From contig JACKDR010000012.1 of NCBI GenBank assembly GCA_020633495.1, positions 124,001-188,000 on the forward strand: a DNA stretch of 64,000 nt, read 5' to 3'. The number at the start of each line of letters is the position of its first letter. The stretch's first letter is position 1. The notes under the pieces are model-generated. The model did not search any database. It saw only the letters and a list, made by a program, of their open reading frames with translations, and was not told where the DNA came from. This stretch comes from Kofleriaceae bacterium (GTDB lineage: Bacteria; Myxococcota_A; Polyangia; Haliangiales; Haliangiaceae). This document shows positions 24,828-35,198 of this stretch, in pieces. Position numbers and translations under genes: made by a program.

Positions 24828-24945
24828 TTACAACGTCCTGCGTCGAAATCCGGAGACGGGCTGACCGCCCTCATCCACTTCTATGGATATTGCTAGTTTG
24901 CGCTGTTTACAATCAAAAACTCGTCCTGAGGGTTGTTTACCCGAT
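24825..24945 (-). promoter_or_regulatory. Control region of the regulator-ccr-epimerase operon
   Basis: Three related motifs lie here in plus-strand reading: TTTACAA at 24827-24833 (touching the start codon), TTTACAA at 24906-24912 and GTTTACCC around 24935-24942. On the minus strand TTGATT, an 18-bp spacer and CAATAT form a possible promoter with the second motif inside the spacer. They are candidate operators for the regulator itself. The base composition is clearly more AT-rich than the surroundings. Confidence 0.45.
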
Positions 24946-24980
24946 CTCCCGCCCGCGGCCACCGCTCGGATCACGGCCGG

Positions 24981-25452
24981 AGTGCGGGCGGGTCCTGTCC
25001 CTCGCGGGGTGGCTCCCGTTCCGCGCTCGGATTGCCCACCTCCCGGGCCTGCACACCGCCGGTGGTATCCCCCACCCGTCGACGACGCACGACCGCCCTG
25101 CTCTCGACTCGCGCGGAACGGGGCCACCCGCTCGGGCCACCCGCCCGCCTTCCGCATCGATCCCCCCCGAGCCTCCCACACGCTTGGGATCTTCATGATC
25201 CCACTCCCCTCGAGGCCGCCGCCCCGCCCGCGTACAAGCGCATCCATCGCCTCCATCTCCGCCGGGTGACCGCGGCGGAGGCGGGCGGGTGGCGCCCGCG
25301 GGGTGCCCCCGCTCCGCGCGAGTCGAGAGCACCCACGCCGGCGCGAGCACGGTGGGTAGGAGATACCACCGCCGCCCCGTCATGCCCGGGAGGTGGGCAA
25401 TCCGAGCGCGGAGCGGGTGGCACCCCGGCGGGCGACAGGACCCGCCCGCACT
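24981..25452. repeat. Large imperfect inverted repeat (arms about 166-169 bp)
   Basis: The arm 24981-25146 and the reverse complement of 25284-25452 can be aligned along most of their length, with long matching blocks such as AGTGCGGGCGGGTCCTGTC, CGCTCGGATTGCCCACCTCC and CTCTCGACTCGCGCGGA. The spacer is about 137 bp. It occupies most of the 667-bp gene-free gap between the regulator and the CDF gene. It contains no transposase; target duplications are not apparent. It may be a miniature transposable element or encode a long hairpin RNA. Confidence 0.7.
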
Positions 25453-25494
25453 CCCCCGCTTCTCTTCGCCGCCGCCGCCGCCGCCGCCGCCTCG

Positions 25495-26403
25495 TCAGTC
25501 CTCGATGTCGGGCTCGATGTACAGCCACCGCACGTCCGGGGCGGCGGCCTCGACCTTCACCTCGAAGGCGTTGATGGCCCGGCACACCTCGTCGGCGGTC
25601 ATCAGCCCGTCACGCATGCGGATCTTCGCGGCGACGACGACCTCGCCCGGGCCCTGCTGGATCGTGAGCACGCGCAGCACCTCGACGATGTTGGGATCGT
25701 CGGCGGCGACCTGACGCACCGCGACCTCGACCGAGGGGTCGGCGGACTCGCCGACCAGCAGCGACTTGACCTCGGTCGCGAGGAACACCGCGACGCCGAC
25801 CAGGACGACGCCGACCAGCAGCGAGCCGACCGCATCCCAGCGGCCGTCGCCGGTGTGCCGGGCCATCACGATCGCGCCCAGGGCGAAGACCAGGCCGGCG
25901 ACCGCCGCCGAGTTCTCGCCGAAGATCACGATCAGGTCGGAGTCCTTGCTGGCCGAGAGGTAGCGGAAGAACCCGGTGTCGCCGCGGCGCGCGTTGAGCT
26001 CCTTGATGTTGGCCCACGTCGACCAGCCCTCGACCAGCAGCGAGATGCCCAGGACGATCGCGCCCACGGTGATGTCGGAGACCGGCTCGGGGTGCTCGAG
26101 CTTGTGCAGGCCCTCGTAGATCGAGAACACGCCGCCGCCGGAGAACAGCAGCAGCGCGACCATGAACGACCAGAAGTACAGCGCCCGGCCGTAGCCCTGC
26201 GGGTGCTTGGCGTCGGGCGGCCGGCGCGCCTGGCGGACGCCGAGCAGCAGCAGGAGCTGGTTGCCGCAGTCGGCGAAGGAGTGCAGCGTCTCGGCCAGCA
26301 TCGCGCCCGAGCCCGACAGCACCGCGGCGACGCCCTTGGACACCGCGATCACCAGGTTCGAGACCAGCGACTGGATGATGTGCGAGGTGGGGCTGTCGGA
26401 CAT
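25495..26403 (-). CDS. Cation diffusion facilitator (CDF) family transporter
   Basis: A 302-residue CDF-type metal exporter. Six hydrophobic segments are followed by a cytosolic ferredoxin-like C-terminal domain (LTIQQGPGEVVVAAKIRMRDGLMTADEVCRAINAFEVKVEAAAPDVRWLYIEPDIED). TM2 carries ETLHSFADCGNQ, with the His and Asp of the usual HxxxD site; in TM5 the matching motif is FGENSAAVAG, without the His-x3-Asp typical of Zn exporters, so the substrate may be another divalent metal. The ATG follows the stop of the isochorismatase-like gene directly (TAGATG). It is the last gene of the valS operon. Confidence 0.9.
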   Translation of the reverse strand: MSDSPTSHIIQSLVSNLVIAVSKGVAAVLSGSGAMLAETLHSFADCGNQLLLLLGVRQARRPPDAKHPQGYGRALYFWSFMVALLLFSGGGVFSIYEGLHKLEHPEPVSDITVGAIVLGISLLVEGWSTWANIKELNARRGDTGFFRYLSASKDSDLIVIFGENSAAVAGLVFALGAIVMARHTGDGRWDAVGSLLVGVVLVGVAVFLATEVKSLLVGESADPSVEVAVRQVAADDPNIVEVLRVLTIQQGPGEVVVAAKIRMRDGLMTADEVCRAINAFEVKVEAAAPDVRWLYIEPDIED

Positions 26404-27000
<597 letters not shown>

Positions 27001-27011
27001 GCCGCGCTCTC

Positions 27012-29816
27012 CTACTGCTGGAGCGACGCCAGCGCCTCCTCGAGCCGCTGACGCCGGGTCTGCTCGTCGGCCAGGCGGGCGCGCTGCTCGGCGACCACGT
27101 CCTCGGGGGCGCGGGCGACGAACGCCTCGTTGGCCAGCTTCTTCTCGAGGATCCCGATCTCCTTGTCGGCCTTGCCGATGTCGCGCGCGATCCGGGTCTT
27201 CTCGGCCTCGATGTCGATCAGCCCGGCCAGCGCCATCACGACCTCGGCGTCGGCGCCGACCACCGCCTTGGCCGACTGCGCCACGTGGTCGCCGCGCTCG
27301 ACCAGCGTCATCGTCACGCGCGCCGCGTTCTCGACCAGGGCGCGGTGGCGCTCGACGATCTCGCGGGGCCCGGCGTCGGGGATGCGGACCTCGACCGGCA
27401 CGCTCCACGACGGCGGCACGTTGTAGGTCGAGCGCAGCATCCGGATCGCGACGGTGACGTCCTGGACCAGGCGCATCTGGCGCTCGGCGTCGTCGTCGAC
27501 CCAGCGGGCGTCGCCGCGCGGGTAGATCGTCACCATGATCGACGACGGCGCCGTCGTCGTGTGCGGCAGCTTCTGCCAGATCTCCTCGGTGACGTAGGGC
27601 GCGAACGGGTGCAGCAGGCGCAGCGTGGTCTCGAGGACCGTCGCCAGCACGCCCTGGGTGACCAGGTGGCGGGCCTGCCACGCGGCGTCGGGCTGCTCGG
27701 CCGGCACCCGCAGCCACGGCTTGGCCATCTCGATGTACCAGTCGCACAGCTCGTCCCAGACGAAGTGGTAGATCGCGTTGGCGGCGTCGCTGAAGCGGTA
27801 GGCGTCGAGCGCGGTGTCGACCTCGCCGCAGGCGCGCTGCAGCCGCGACAGGATCCACCGGTCGGCCAGGCCGAGCGGCTCGGCCCGGCCGGTCGCGACG
27901 TCGGCGAGGTGGGCCTCGAAGCGCTCGGGCTCGAAGCCGTCGAGGTTCATCAGCGCGAACCGCGACGCGTTCCACAGCTTGTTGATGAAGTTGCGGAAGC
28001 CCTCGACGCGCTCCGTCGACAGCCGGATGTAGCGGCCGGAGGTGTTGAGTGCGGCGAGCGCGAAGCGGAGCGCGTCGGCGCCCATCGCCGGGATGCCCTT
28101 GCCGAAGTTCTTGCGGATCGCCTTGATCGCGACGTCGCTGGCCTTGTCGTTCTCGGCCCGGGCCAGCAGCTGCTCGAGGGTCGCGCCGTGGACGACGTCG
28201 AGCGGGTCGATCGTGTTGCCCTTGGTCTTCGACATCTTGTCGCCGTTCTCGTCGGTGACGATCGACGTCAGGTAGACGACGCGGAACGGGACCTTGCCCA
28301 TGAAGTGCAGGCCCATCATCATCATCCGGGCGACCCAGAAGAAGATGATGTCGGGGCCGGTGACCAGGACGTGGTTGGGATAGAACGCGGCCAGGGCCCG
28401 GGTCTTCTCGGGCCAGCCCAGGGTCGAGAACGGCCACAGCGCCGACGAGAACCAGGTGTCGAGGATGTCGTCGTCCTGGCGCAGCCCGGCGCCGCCGCAG
28501 CCGCCGCACGCGGTCGGGGTGTCGCGGCTGACCGTGACGTGGGCGCAGGCGTCGCAGTACCAGGCCGGGATCCGGTGGCCCCACCACAGCTGCCGCGAGA
28601 TGCACCAGTCGCGGATGTTGGTCATCCAGTGCATGTACGTCTTGGTCCACAGCTCCGGCACGAACCGGGTCTTGCCCGACTCGACCGCCTCGATCGCCGG
28701 CCTCGCCAGCGGCTCGATGCGCAGGAACCACTGCTCCATCAGCATCGGCTCGACGACCGCGCCCGAGCGCTCGCTGCGGCCGCGCGGCACCTTGTACGGC
28801 TTGATCGCGCCCAGGTAGCCCTCGGCCTCGAGGTCGGCGACCACCGCCTTGCGGGCGGCGTCGACGGTGAGCCCGACGTACTTGGCCGGCGCCGGCGCCT
28901 GCAGGCGGCCGGTGCGGTCGATGATCTCGAGGATCTCGAGGCCGCAGCGCTGGCTGCACTCGTAGTCGTTGAAGTCGTGCGCCGGCGTCACCTTGACCGC
29001 GCCCGAGCCGAACTCGGGATCGACGAAGGTGTCGGCGACGATCGGGATCGTGCGGCCGGTCAGCGGCAGCACGACGTGCTTGCCGATCAGGTGCTGGTAG
29101 CGGGCGTCGTCGGGGTGGACCGCGACGGCGGTGTCGCCGAGCATCGTCTCGGGGCGGGTAGTCGCGACGGTCAGCCGCACGTCCTCGCCGACCACCGGGT
29201 ACTGCAGCTCCCACAGCGAGCCGTCCTCCTCGGTGGTGTCGACCTCGAGGTCGGAGACCACGGTCTCGCTGATCGGGTCCCAGTTGATCATCCGCTTGGC
29301 GCGGTAGATCAGGCCCTCCTCGTGGAGCTTGACGAAGGCCTCGCGGACGGCGTCGTTGGAGCGGGCGTCCATCGTGAACCGCTCGCGCGCCCAGTCGAGC
29401 GAGAAGCCCATCAGCTTCTCCTGCTCGCCGATGCGGTTGCCCATCCGCTCCTTCCACTGCCACGCGCGCTCGAGGAAGGCGTCGCGGCCGAGGTCGAAGC
29501 GGGTCTTTTCCTCGCGGCGCCGCAGGTCCTTCTCGAGCAGGTGGTGGACGGCGATCGACGCGTGGTCGGTGCCGGGCAGCCACATCGCGTTGAAGCCCTG
29601 CATCCGCTTCCAGCGGATCAGGATGTCCTGCAGCGTCGAGCCCAGGGCGTGGCCCATGTGCAGCGACCCCGTGACGTTGGGCGGCGGCAACGTGATCGCG
29701 AACGGGACCGTCGGGCTGGTCTCGTCGGCGTGGAAGTAGCCGTGGGCGAGCCAGAACCGCAGCCAGCGCGGCTCGACGTCGGTGGGATCGTACTGCTTGG
29801 ACAGAGTCGACGACAT
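27012..29816 (-). CDS. valS: Valyl-tRNA synthetase
   Basis: A 934-residue class Ia synthetase charging tRNA-Val. It shows PPPNVTGSLHMGHALG (HIGH motif, residues 53-56), DKMSKTKGN (KMSKS, about residue 525), the editing-domain patterns TTRPETMLGDTAVAVHP and the zinc knuckle CDACAHVTVSRDTPTACGGCGG. A C-terminal coiled coil (KADKEIGILEKKLANEAFV...RQRLEEALASLQQ) is the tRNA-binding arm of ValRS. ATG 29816 gives the usual N-terminus (LSKQYDPTDVEPRW); TAGCGT 11 nt upstream may be its -10. The frame also opens upstream at a GTG (29837), less likely. It leads an operon with the isochorismatase-like and CDF genes. Confidence 0.97.
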   Translation of the reverse strand: MSSTLSKQYDPTDVEPRWLRFWLAHGYFHADETSPTVPFAITLPPPNVTGSLHMGHALGSTLQDILIRWKRMQGFNAMWLPGTDHASIAVHHLLEKDLRRREEKTRFDLGRDAFLERAWQWKERMGNRIGEQEKLMGFSLDWARERFTMDARSNDAVREAFVKLHEEGLIYRAKRMINWDPISETVVSDLEVDTTEEDGSLWELQYPVVGEDVRLTVATTRPETMLGDTAVAVHPDDARYQHLIGKHVVLPLTGRTIPIVADTFVDPEFGSGAVKVTPAHDFNDYECSQRCGLEILEIIDRTGRLQAPAPAKYVGLTVDAARKAVVADLEAEGYLGAIKPYKVPRGRSERSGAVVEPMLMEQWFLRIEPLARPAIEAVESGKTRFVPELWTKTYMHWMTNIRDWCISRQLWWGHRIPAWYCDACAHVTVSRDTPTACGGCGGAGLRQDDDILDTWFSSALWPFSTLGWPEKTRALAAFYPNHVLVTGPDIIFFWVARMMMMGLHFMGKVPFRVVYLTSIVTDENGDKMSKTKGNTIDPLDVVHGATLEQLLARAENDKASDVAIKAIRKNFGKGIPAMGADALRFALAALNTSGRYIRLSTERVEGFRNFINKLWNASRFALMNLDGFEPERFEAHLADVATGRAEPLGLADRWILSRLQRACGEVDTALDAYRFSDAANAIYHFVWDELCDWYIEMAKPWLRVPAEQPDAAWQARHLVTQGVLATVLETTLRLLHPFAPYVTEEIWQKLPHTTTAPSSIMVTIYPRGDARWVDDDAERQMRLVQDVTVAIRMLRSTYNVPPSWSVPVEVRIPDAGPREIVERHRALVENAARVTMTLVERGDHVAQSAKAVVGADAEVVMALAGLIDIEAEKTRIARDIGKADKEIGILEKKLANEAFVARAPEDVVAEQRARLADEQTRRQRLEEALASLQQ

Positions 29817-29893
29817 GCCAGGGCGGGACGCTACCACGACGCGGCGCGGCCGGTCCCGTGGTCCCGGCCGGGGTCCTCTGGCATGCTGGCCGG

Positions 29894-30556
29894 GTGCAGC
29901 GCACGCCGCGGTTGACGGTCGACGCCCCGGGGAACGAGACGCTCGCGGTCGCGGTCATCGTCGGGATCGTGGCCGCGGTCGCGGTCGGCGCGATCTGGCT
30001 GGCCCAGCAGGCGGTGCGGATGGCCCACCGCCGAGGCGGGCCCGCGGTCGCGCGCCAGGCCCCCGACGACCGGGGCGGCGCGCCGCCGGCTCGGCCGCCG
30101 GCGGCGGGGCGCGACGACCGCGACGAGCCCGCCGAGCCTGAGCCCGCCGAGCCCGCCGAGCCCGAGCCCGCCGAGCCGGTCGAGGAGACCCCGCCCCCCG
30201 TCGCGCCGCCGGTCGCGCCGCCGGAGGACCCGCCGGCCGGGCCCGACGACGTCGACGCGCCGCCGGCCCGCGATCCGCTCGACGACCTGCTCGGCGACGA
30301 CCTCCCCGACCGGGTGTCGGCGACCGCGATCAAGCGGGTCATGCGCGGCGCCGCCGGTCGGCTGCGCGCCTGCCGCGGCGACGGCGAGGTCAAGCTCACG
30401 GTCGTGGTCGAGCCCGACGGCTCGGTCGACAAGGTCACGGTGTCGGGTGACGTCGACGACGACACCGGCGCCTGCCTGGCCCGCGCGGTCAGGGCTCAGC
30501 GGTTCCCGGCGAGTCGCCAGGGGGTGACGTTCCGCTATCCGGTCCTGCTGCGGTGA
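29894..30556 (+). CDS. TonB/AgmX-like protein with N-terminal anchor and Pro-rich linker
   Basis: A 220-residue protein from GTG 29894. One transmembrane segment (LAVAVIVGIVAAVAVGAIWLAQ) is followed by a periplasmic Pro/Glu linker with EPAEPEPAEPAEPEPAEP and a C-terminal domain AIKRVMRGAAGRLRACRGDGEVKLTVVVEPDGSVDKVTVSGDVDDDTGACLARAVRAQRFPA. The last part has the TonB-C/AgmX (PglI C-terminal) pattern found in energy transducers and gliding-motility proteins of myxobacteria. CATGCT lies 6 nt before the GTG (leaderless). It diverges from valS and converges with the antiporter gene 29 bp away. No ExbB/ExbD genes are nearby. Confidence 0.75.
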   Translation: MQRTPRLTVDAPGNETLAVAVIVGIVAAVAVGAIWLAQQAVRMAHRRGGPAVARQAPDDRGGAPPARPPAAGRDDRDEPAEPEPAEPAEPEPAEPVEETPPPVAPPVAPPEDPPAGPDDVDAPPARDPLDDLLGDDLPDRVSATAIKRVMRGAAGRLRACRGDGEVKLTVVVEPDGSVDKVTVSGDVDDDTGACLARAVRAQRFPASRQGVTFRYPVLLR

Positions 30557-30585
30557 CCTCGCCGGCCTCGGCCGGCGCCGCGGTC

Positions 30586-32211
30586 TCAGGCACGGCCGGC
30601 GCCGCGGCCTCGGGCGCGCCTGGCGCCGCCAGGCGCGGCCGGCGCCGCGCCCCGCTCGGCCTGGTAGCCGGTCTCGAGCCCGACCACCGCGGCGTCGATG
30701 CCCTCGACGACCTCGTCGTGGGCGTCGCCGCCGACCAGGCCGCGGCGCAGCGCCTCGGCCACCGCGTCGCGCTCGGCCGCCAGCAGCCGGCGCCGCGCCA
30801 GCAGCTCCTCCTCGCGGCCGATGTCCTCGGTCTCGGCCTCGATCGCGTGCAGCGCGGCCTCGGCGCCGAGCCGGCGCTCCTCGTACTCGGCGCGCAGCCG
30901 CTCGAGGACGCCGCGCCGCGCGCCGCCCTCGGCCTCCATCCGGCGCAGCGTCGCCAGCGCCGCGGTCACCGCGGCGAGCCGCGCCCGCTGCACCTCGTAG
31001 CGGACCCGCTGCTCGCGCGCCGACACCACGCCGAGCCGGCGCAGGAGCGGCGCCATCGTGATGCCCTGGACCAGGATCGACAGCAGCACGACGCCGAAGG
31101 TGACGTTCACGACCGTGTCGTGGTGGGGGAACGTCTCGGGCAGGCCGAGCACCAGCACCATCGACAGCGCGCCGCGCAGGCCGCCCCAGGTCATCACCGC
31201 GGTCCACGACCACGGCAGCTTCTCGCGGCTGCCGCGCAGCACCGTCGACACCACCAGGATCACGACCGCGCGGGCCAGCGTGATCACCAGCCAGGCCAGG
31301 ACGATCGGCTGCCACGCCGCGACCAGCGCGTCGACGTGGACCTCGATGCCGACCAGCAGGAAGACGATCGAGTTGAGCGCGAACGCGACGTACTCCCAGA
31401 ACGACTCGACCGCGATCTTGGTCGACGGGCTCATGCCGGTGCGGGCGCCGTAGTTGCCGCACAGCATGCCGGCGGCGACCGTCGCGATCACGCCGGAGAA
31501 GTGGAAGTGCTCGGCCGCCATGAACGAGCCGTAGGCGGCGATCGTGGTCAGCGTGATCTCCAGCATCGGATCGTCGATCTGCTGGATCACCTTCGACGCC
31601 AGGTAGCCGAGCGCGGCGCCGATCAGCAGGCCGACGCCGACGACCCGCACGAAGTCGACCGCGGCGCTGCCCGCCGACAGCTCGCCGCCGCCGACCAGCG
31701 CCAGCGCCAGCGTGAAGAACACCACCGCGGTGCCGTCGTTGAGCAGGCTCTCGCCCTCGATCAGGACGCCGAGCCGCTTGGGCGCGCCCATCGTCTTGAA
31801 CAGCCCGACCACCGCGATCGGATCGGTCGCGGAGATCAGCGCCGCGAACACCAGGCCGTGCTCGAAGTGGAAGCCGGTGGCGCCGCCGCCGTGGATCACC
31901 GGCGTCACCAGCACCGCGGCGAGCGCGGTCGAGGCCGCGACCCCGGGCACCGCCAGCGCCAGGATCGTCCACTTGTTGTGCCAGAACTTGTCGAAGTCGA
32001 GGTGGAACGACGCCTCGAAGATCAGCCCCGGCAAGAACACCGCGTACAGCAGGTTCTTGGTCAGGTGGACGCTCTCGATCGCCCCGGTCGAGCCCAGCAC
32101 CAGGCCGGCCACCACCAGCGCGACCGTGTACGGCACCTTGAGCCACCGCGCCGCCAGCGCGACCACGGTGGCGACGCCGAACAGCGCGACGAAGCCGAGC
32201 TCGGTCTCCAT
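30586..32211 (-). CDS. CPA1-type Na+/H+ antiporter
   Basis: A 541-residue cation:proton antiporter. About twelve TM segments carry the CPA1 signatures GLVFAALISATDPIAVVGLFK (the ATDP site of ion exchange), LIEGESLLNDGTAVVFFTLAL, and MTWGGLRGALSMVLVLGLP (GGLRGA). After the last TM segment (about residue 410) a cytosolic, strongly charged coiled-coil region rich in Arg/Ala/Glu runs to the end, ending in an Ala/Arg/Gly-rich tail. It should exchange Na+ (or K+) for H+ across the inner membrane. It is a single gene; the response-regulator gene ends 72 bp upstream on the same strand. Confidence 0.92.
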   Translation of the reverse strand: METELGFVALFGVATVVALAARWLKVPYTVALVVAGLVLGSTGAIESVHLTKNLLYAVFLPGLIFEASFHLDFDKFWHNKWTILALAVPGVAASTALAAVLVTPVIHGGGATGFHFEHGLVFAALISATDPIAVVGLFKTMGAPKRLGVLIEGESLLNDGTAVVFFTLALALVGGGELSAGSAAVDFVRVVGVGLLIGAALGYLASKVIQQIDDPMLEITLTTIAAYGSFMAAEHFHFSGVIATVAAGMLCGNYGARTGMSPSTKIAVESFWEYVAFALNSIVFLLVGIEVHVDALVAAWQPIVLAWLVITLARAVVILVVSTVLRGSREKLPWSWTAVMTWGGLRGALSMVLVLGLPETFPHHDTVVNVTFGVVLLSILVQGITMAPLLRRLGVVSAREQRVRYEVQRARLAAVTAALATLRRMEAEGGARRGVLERLRAEYEERRLGAEAALHAIEAETEDIGREEELLARRRLLAAERDAVAEALRRGLVGGDAHDEVVEGIDAAVVGLETGYQAERGAAPAAPGGARRARGRGAGRA

Positions 32212-32283
32212 CAGCCGGTCACCCGCTCATTCATCCACGATCATCGGCGGCGCGCCCGGGCGGACACGCGCCGGCCCCGCGAG

Positions 32284-33231
32284 TCAGTTGCGGCGCGCGG
32301 CCGCCAGCTCCTGCAGGTTCTCCTTGATGATCTGCTCGGCGAGCTCGGGGACGACCTCCCAGACGATGCGCTCGACGACCTCGGTCGACAGCTTGAGCAG
32401 CGCCAGCAGCTCGGGGCTCCCCGGCTCGAGGCCGGCGGCCTCGGCGAGACGCGCCGCCATCTTGGCGAGCGTGCGCTCGACCAGCGCCGAGCGCTTGGTC
32501 GGGATGCCGGCGATCATCGGGGCGCGCCCGACGGTCTCGGCGGCGGTCGCCGCCGCCGGCGCCGCGACCGGCGCGGCCACCGGCGGGACCTGGACCCGCG
32601 GCGCCACCGGCTCGGGCGCCTTGACCGCGGGCGCGGGCGTCGCGACCGGCGCGGCGCCCATCTGCGGCGGCAGCTTGATCGACGGCATGCCCATGATCGT
32701 CGCCGAGCGGGCGGCGGCGGCGGCGGGCGCCGGGGCCGGCCGGGTCACCGGCGCCGGGGCCGGGGTGCTCACCACCGGGGCCGGCCGGGCGACCGCGGCG
32801 ACCGCAGCGGCGGCGGCGGCGCCGGCGCTCGCGGCCGCGCCGGGGCGGGCGGTGCCGGCGGCGGCCTTCTCGATGATCTCGCCGACCTTGTCGAGCATCA
32901 CCTGGGTGTCCCACGGCTTCGACAGGCTGCCGTCGGCGCCGACCTGGGCGCCGCGCGCGGCGTCGTACGCCTGCGAGTTGCCGCACAGGATCACCACCGG
33001 GACGTCAGCGAGGGCGGGATCGCCCTTGAGCGCCTGGCACAGCTCGTAGCCGGTCTTGCCCGGCATCACGGCGTCGGCGAGGACGAGCGCGGGCCGCTGG
33101 GCCTGCGCCTTCTGCAGCGCCTCGTCGGCGGAGCGGGCCCCCACGTACGTGAAGTCCGTTCCGCGGAACGTGATCTCGGCGACCTGCTGCATCGTCACGC
33201 TGTCGTCGGCGCAGAGAATGATCTTGCTCAT
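32284..33231 (-). CDS. Response regulator with Ala/Pro linker and WEVVPELAE C-terminal module
   Basis: A 315-residue protein. The receiver domain has ADDSVTM, the phospho-acceptor Asp53 in LADAVMPG, and Lys105 in SLSKPW. A long Ala/Pro/Val linker (residues about 125-240) follows. The C-terminal module LVERTLAKMAARLAEAAGLEPGSPELLALLKLSTEVVERIVWEVVPELAEQIIKENL resembles the short helical tail (WEVVPxLAExxI) found on many deltaproteobacterial receivers; its function is not established. It has no DNA-binding domain. GGAGGAT lies about 10 nt before the ATG. It diverges from argS across a 201-bp gap. Confidence 0.88.
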   Translation of the reverse strand: MSKIILCADDSVTMQQVAEITFRGTDFTYVGARSADEALQKAQAQRPALVLADAVMPGKTGYELCQALKGDPALADVPVVILCGNSQAYDAARGAQVGADGSLSKPWDTQVMLDKVGEIIEKAAAGTARPGAAASAGAAAAAAVAAVARPAPVVSTPAPAPVTRPAPAPAAAAARSATIMGMPSIKLPPQMGAAPVATPAPAVKAPEPVAPRVQVPPVAAPVAAPAAATAAETVGRAPMIAGIPTKRSALVERTLAKMAARLAEAAGLEPGSPELLALLKLSTEVVERIVWEVVPELAEQIIKENLQELAAARRN

Positions 33232-33323
33232 CGAAACCGATCCTCCATCAGAGGCGTGTCCGAGTGAATCCGCGGGCGTTCATCGCTGGAGCCGCCCCCC
33301 GGCAGCGGTGCCTGGCGTAGCAC

Positions 33324-33335
33324 CGTGGTACCACG
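33324..33335. promoter_or_regulatory. Palindrome between the response regulator and argS
   Basis: CGTGGTACCACG is a perfect 12-bp palindrome in the divergent intergenic region. It could be an operator, but no binding protein is indicated. Confidence 0.3.
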
Positions 33336-33395
33336 CTGTTCTGGCCGCGGTCAATTCAACTCCCTGGATTCCCGGCGGGTTTCGGGCGATCGCCG

Positions 33396-33423
33396 TTGCG
33401 CCGCCCCGACCACCGGGTACATT
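33396..33423 (+). promoter_or_regulatory. argS promoter
   Basis: TTGCGC (33396-33401), 16-bp spacer, TACATT (33418-33423), then 9 nt to the ATG at 33433. The spacing fits a housekeeping promoter with the transcript starting at or next to the start codon. Confidence 0.55.
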
Positions 33424-33432
33424 CCCCGCCCC

Positions 33433-35157
<1,725 letters not shown>

Positions 35158-35186
35158 GTTCGCGCGGTCACACCGCAGACCGGTGG

Positions 35187-35198
35187 TATCCTCTCACC
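35187..35198 (+). promoter_or_regulatory. Leaderless -10 box of the kinase operon
   Basis: TATCCT (35187-35192), the spacer CTCACC, then GTG at 35199. No Shine-Dalgarno is present. Confidence 0.5.

Noticed and set aside
24883..25585. Small open frames on both strands within the large inverted repeat
   Set aside because: They mirror each other because of the inverted repeat and lack start signals or homologous features.
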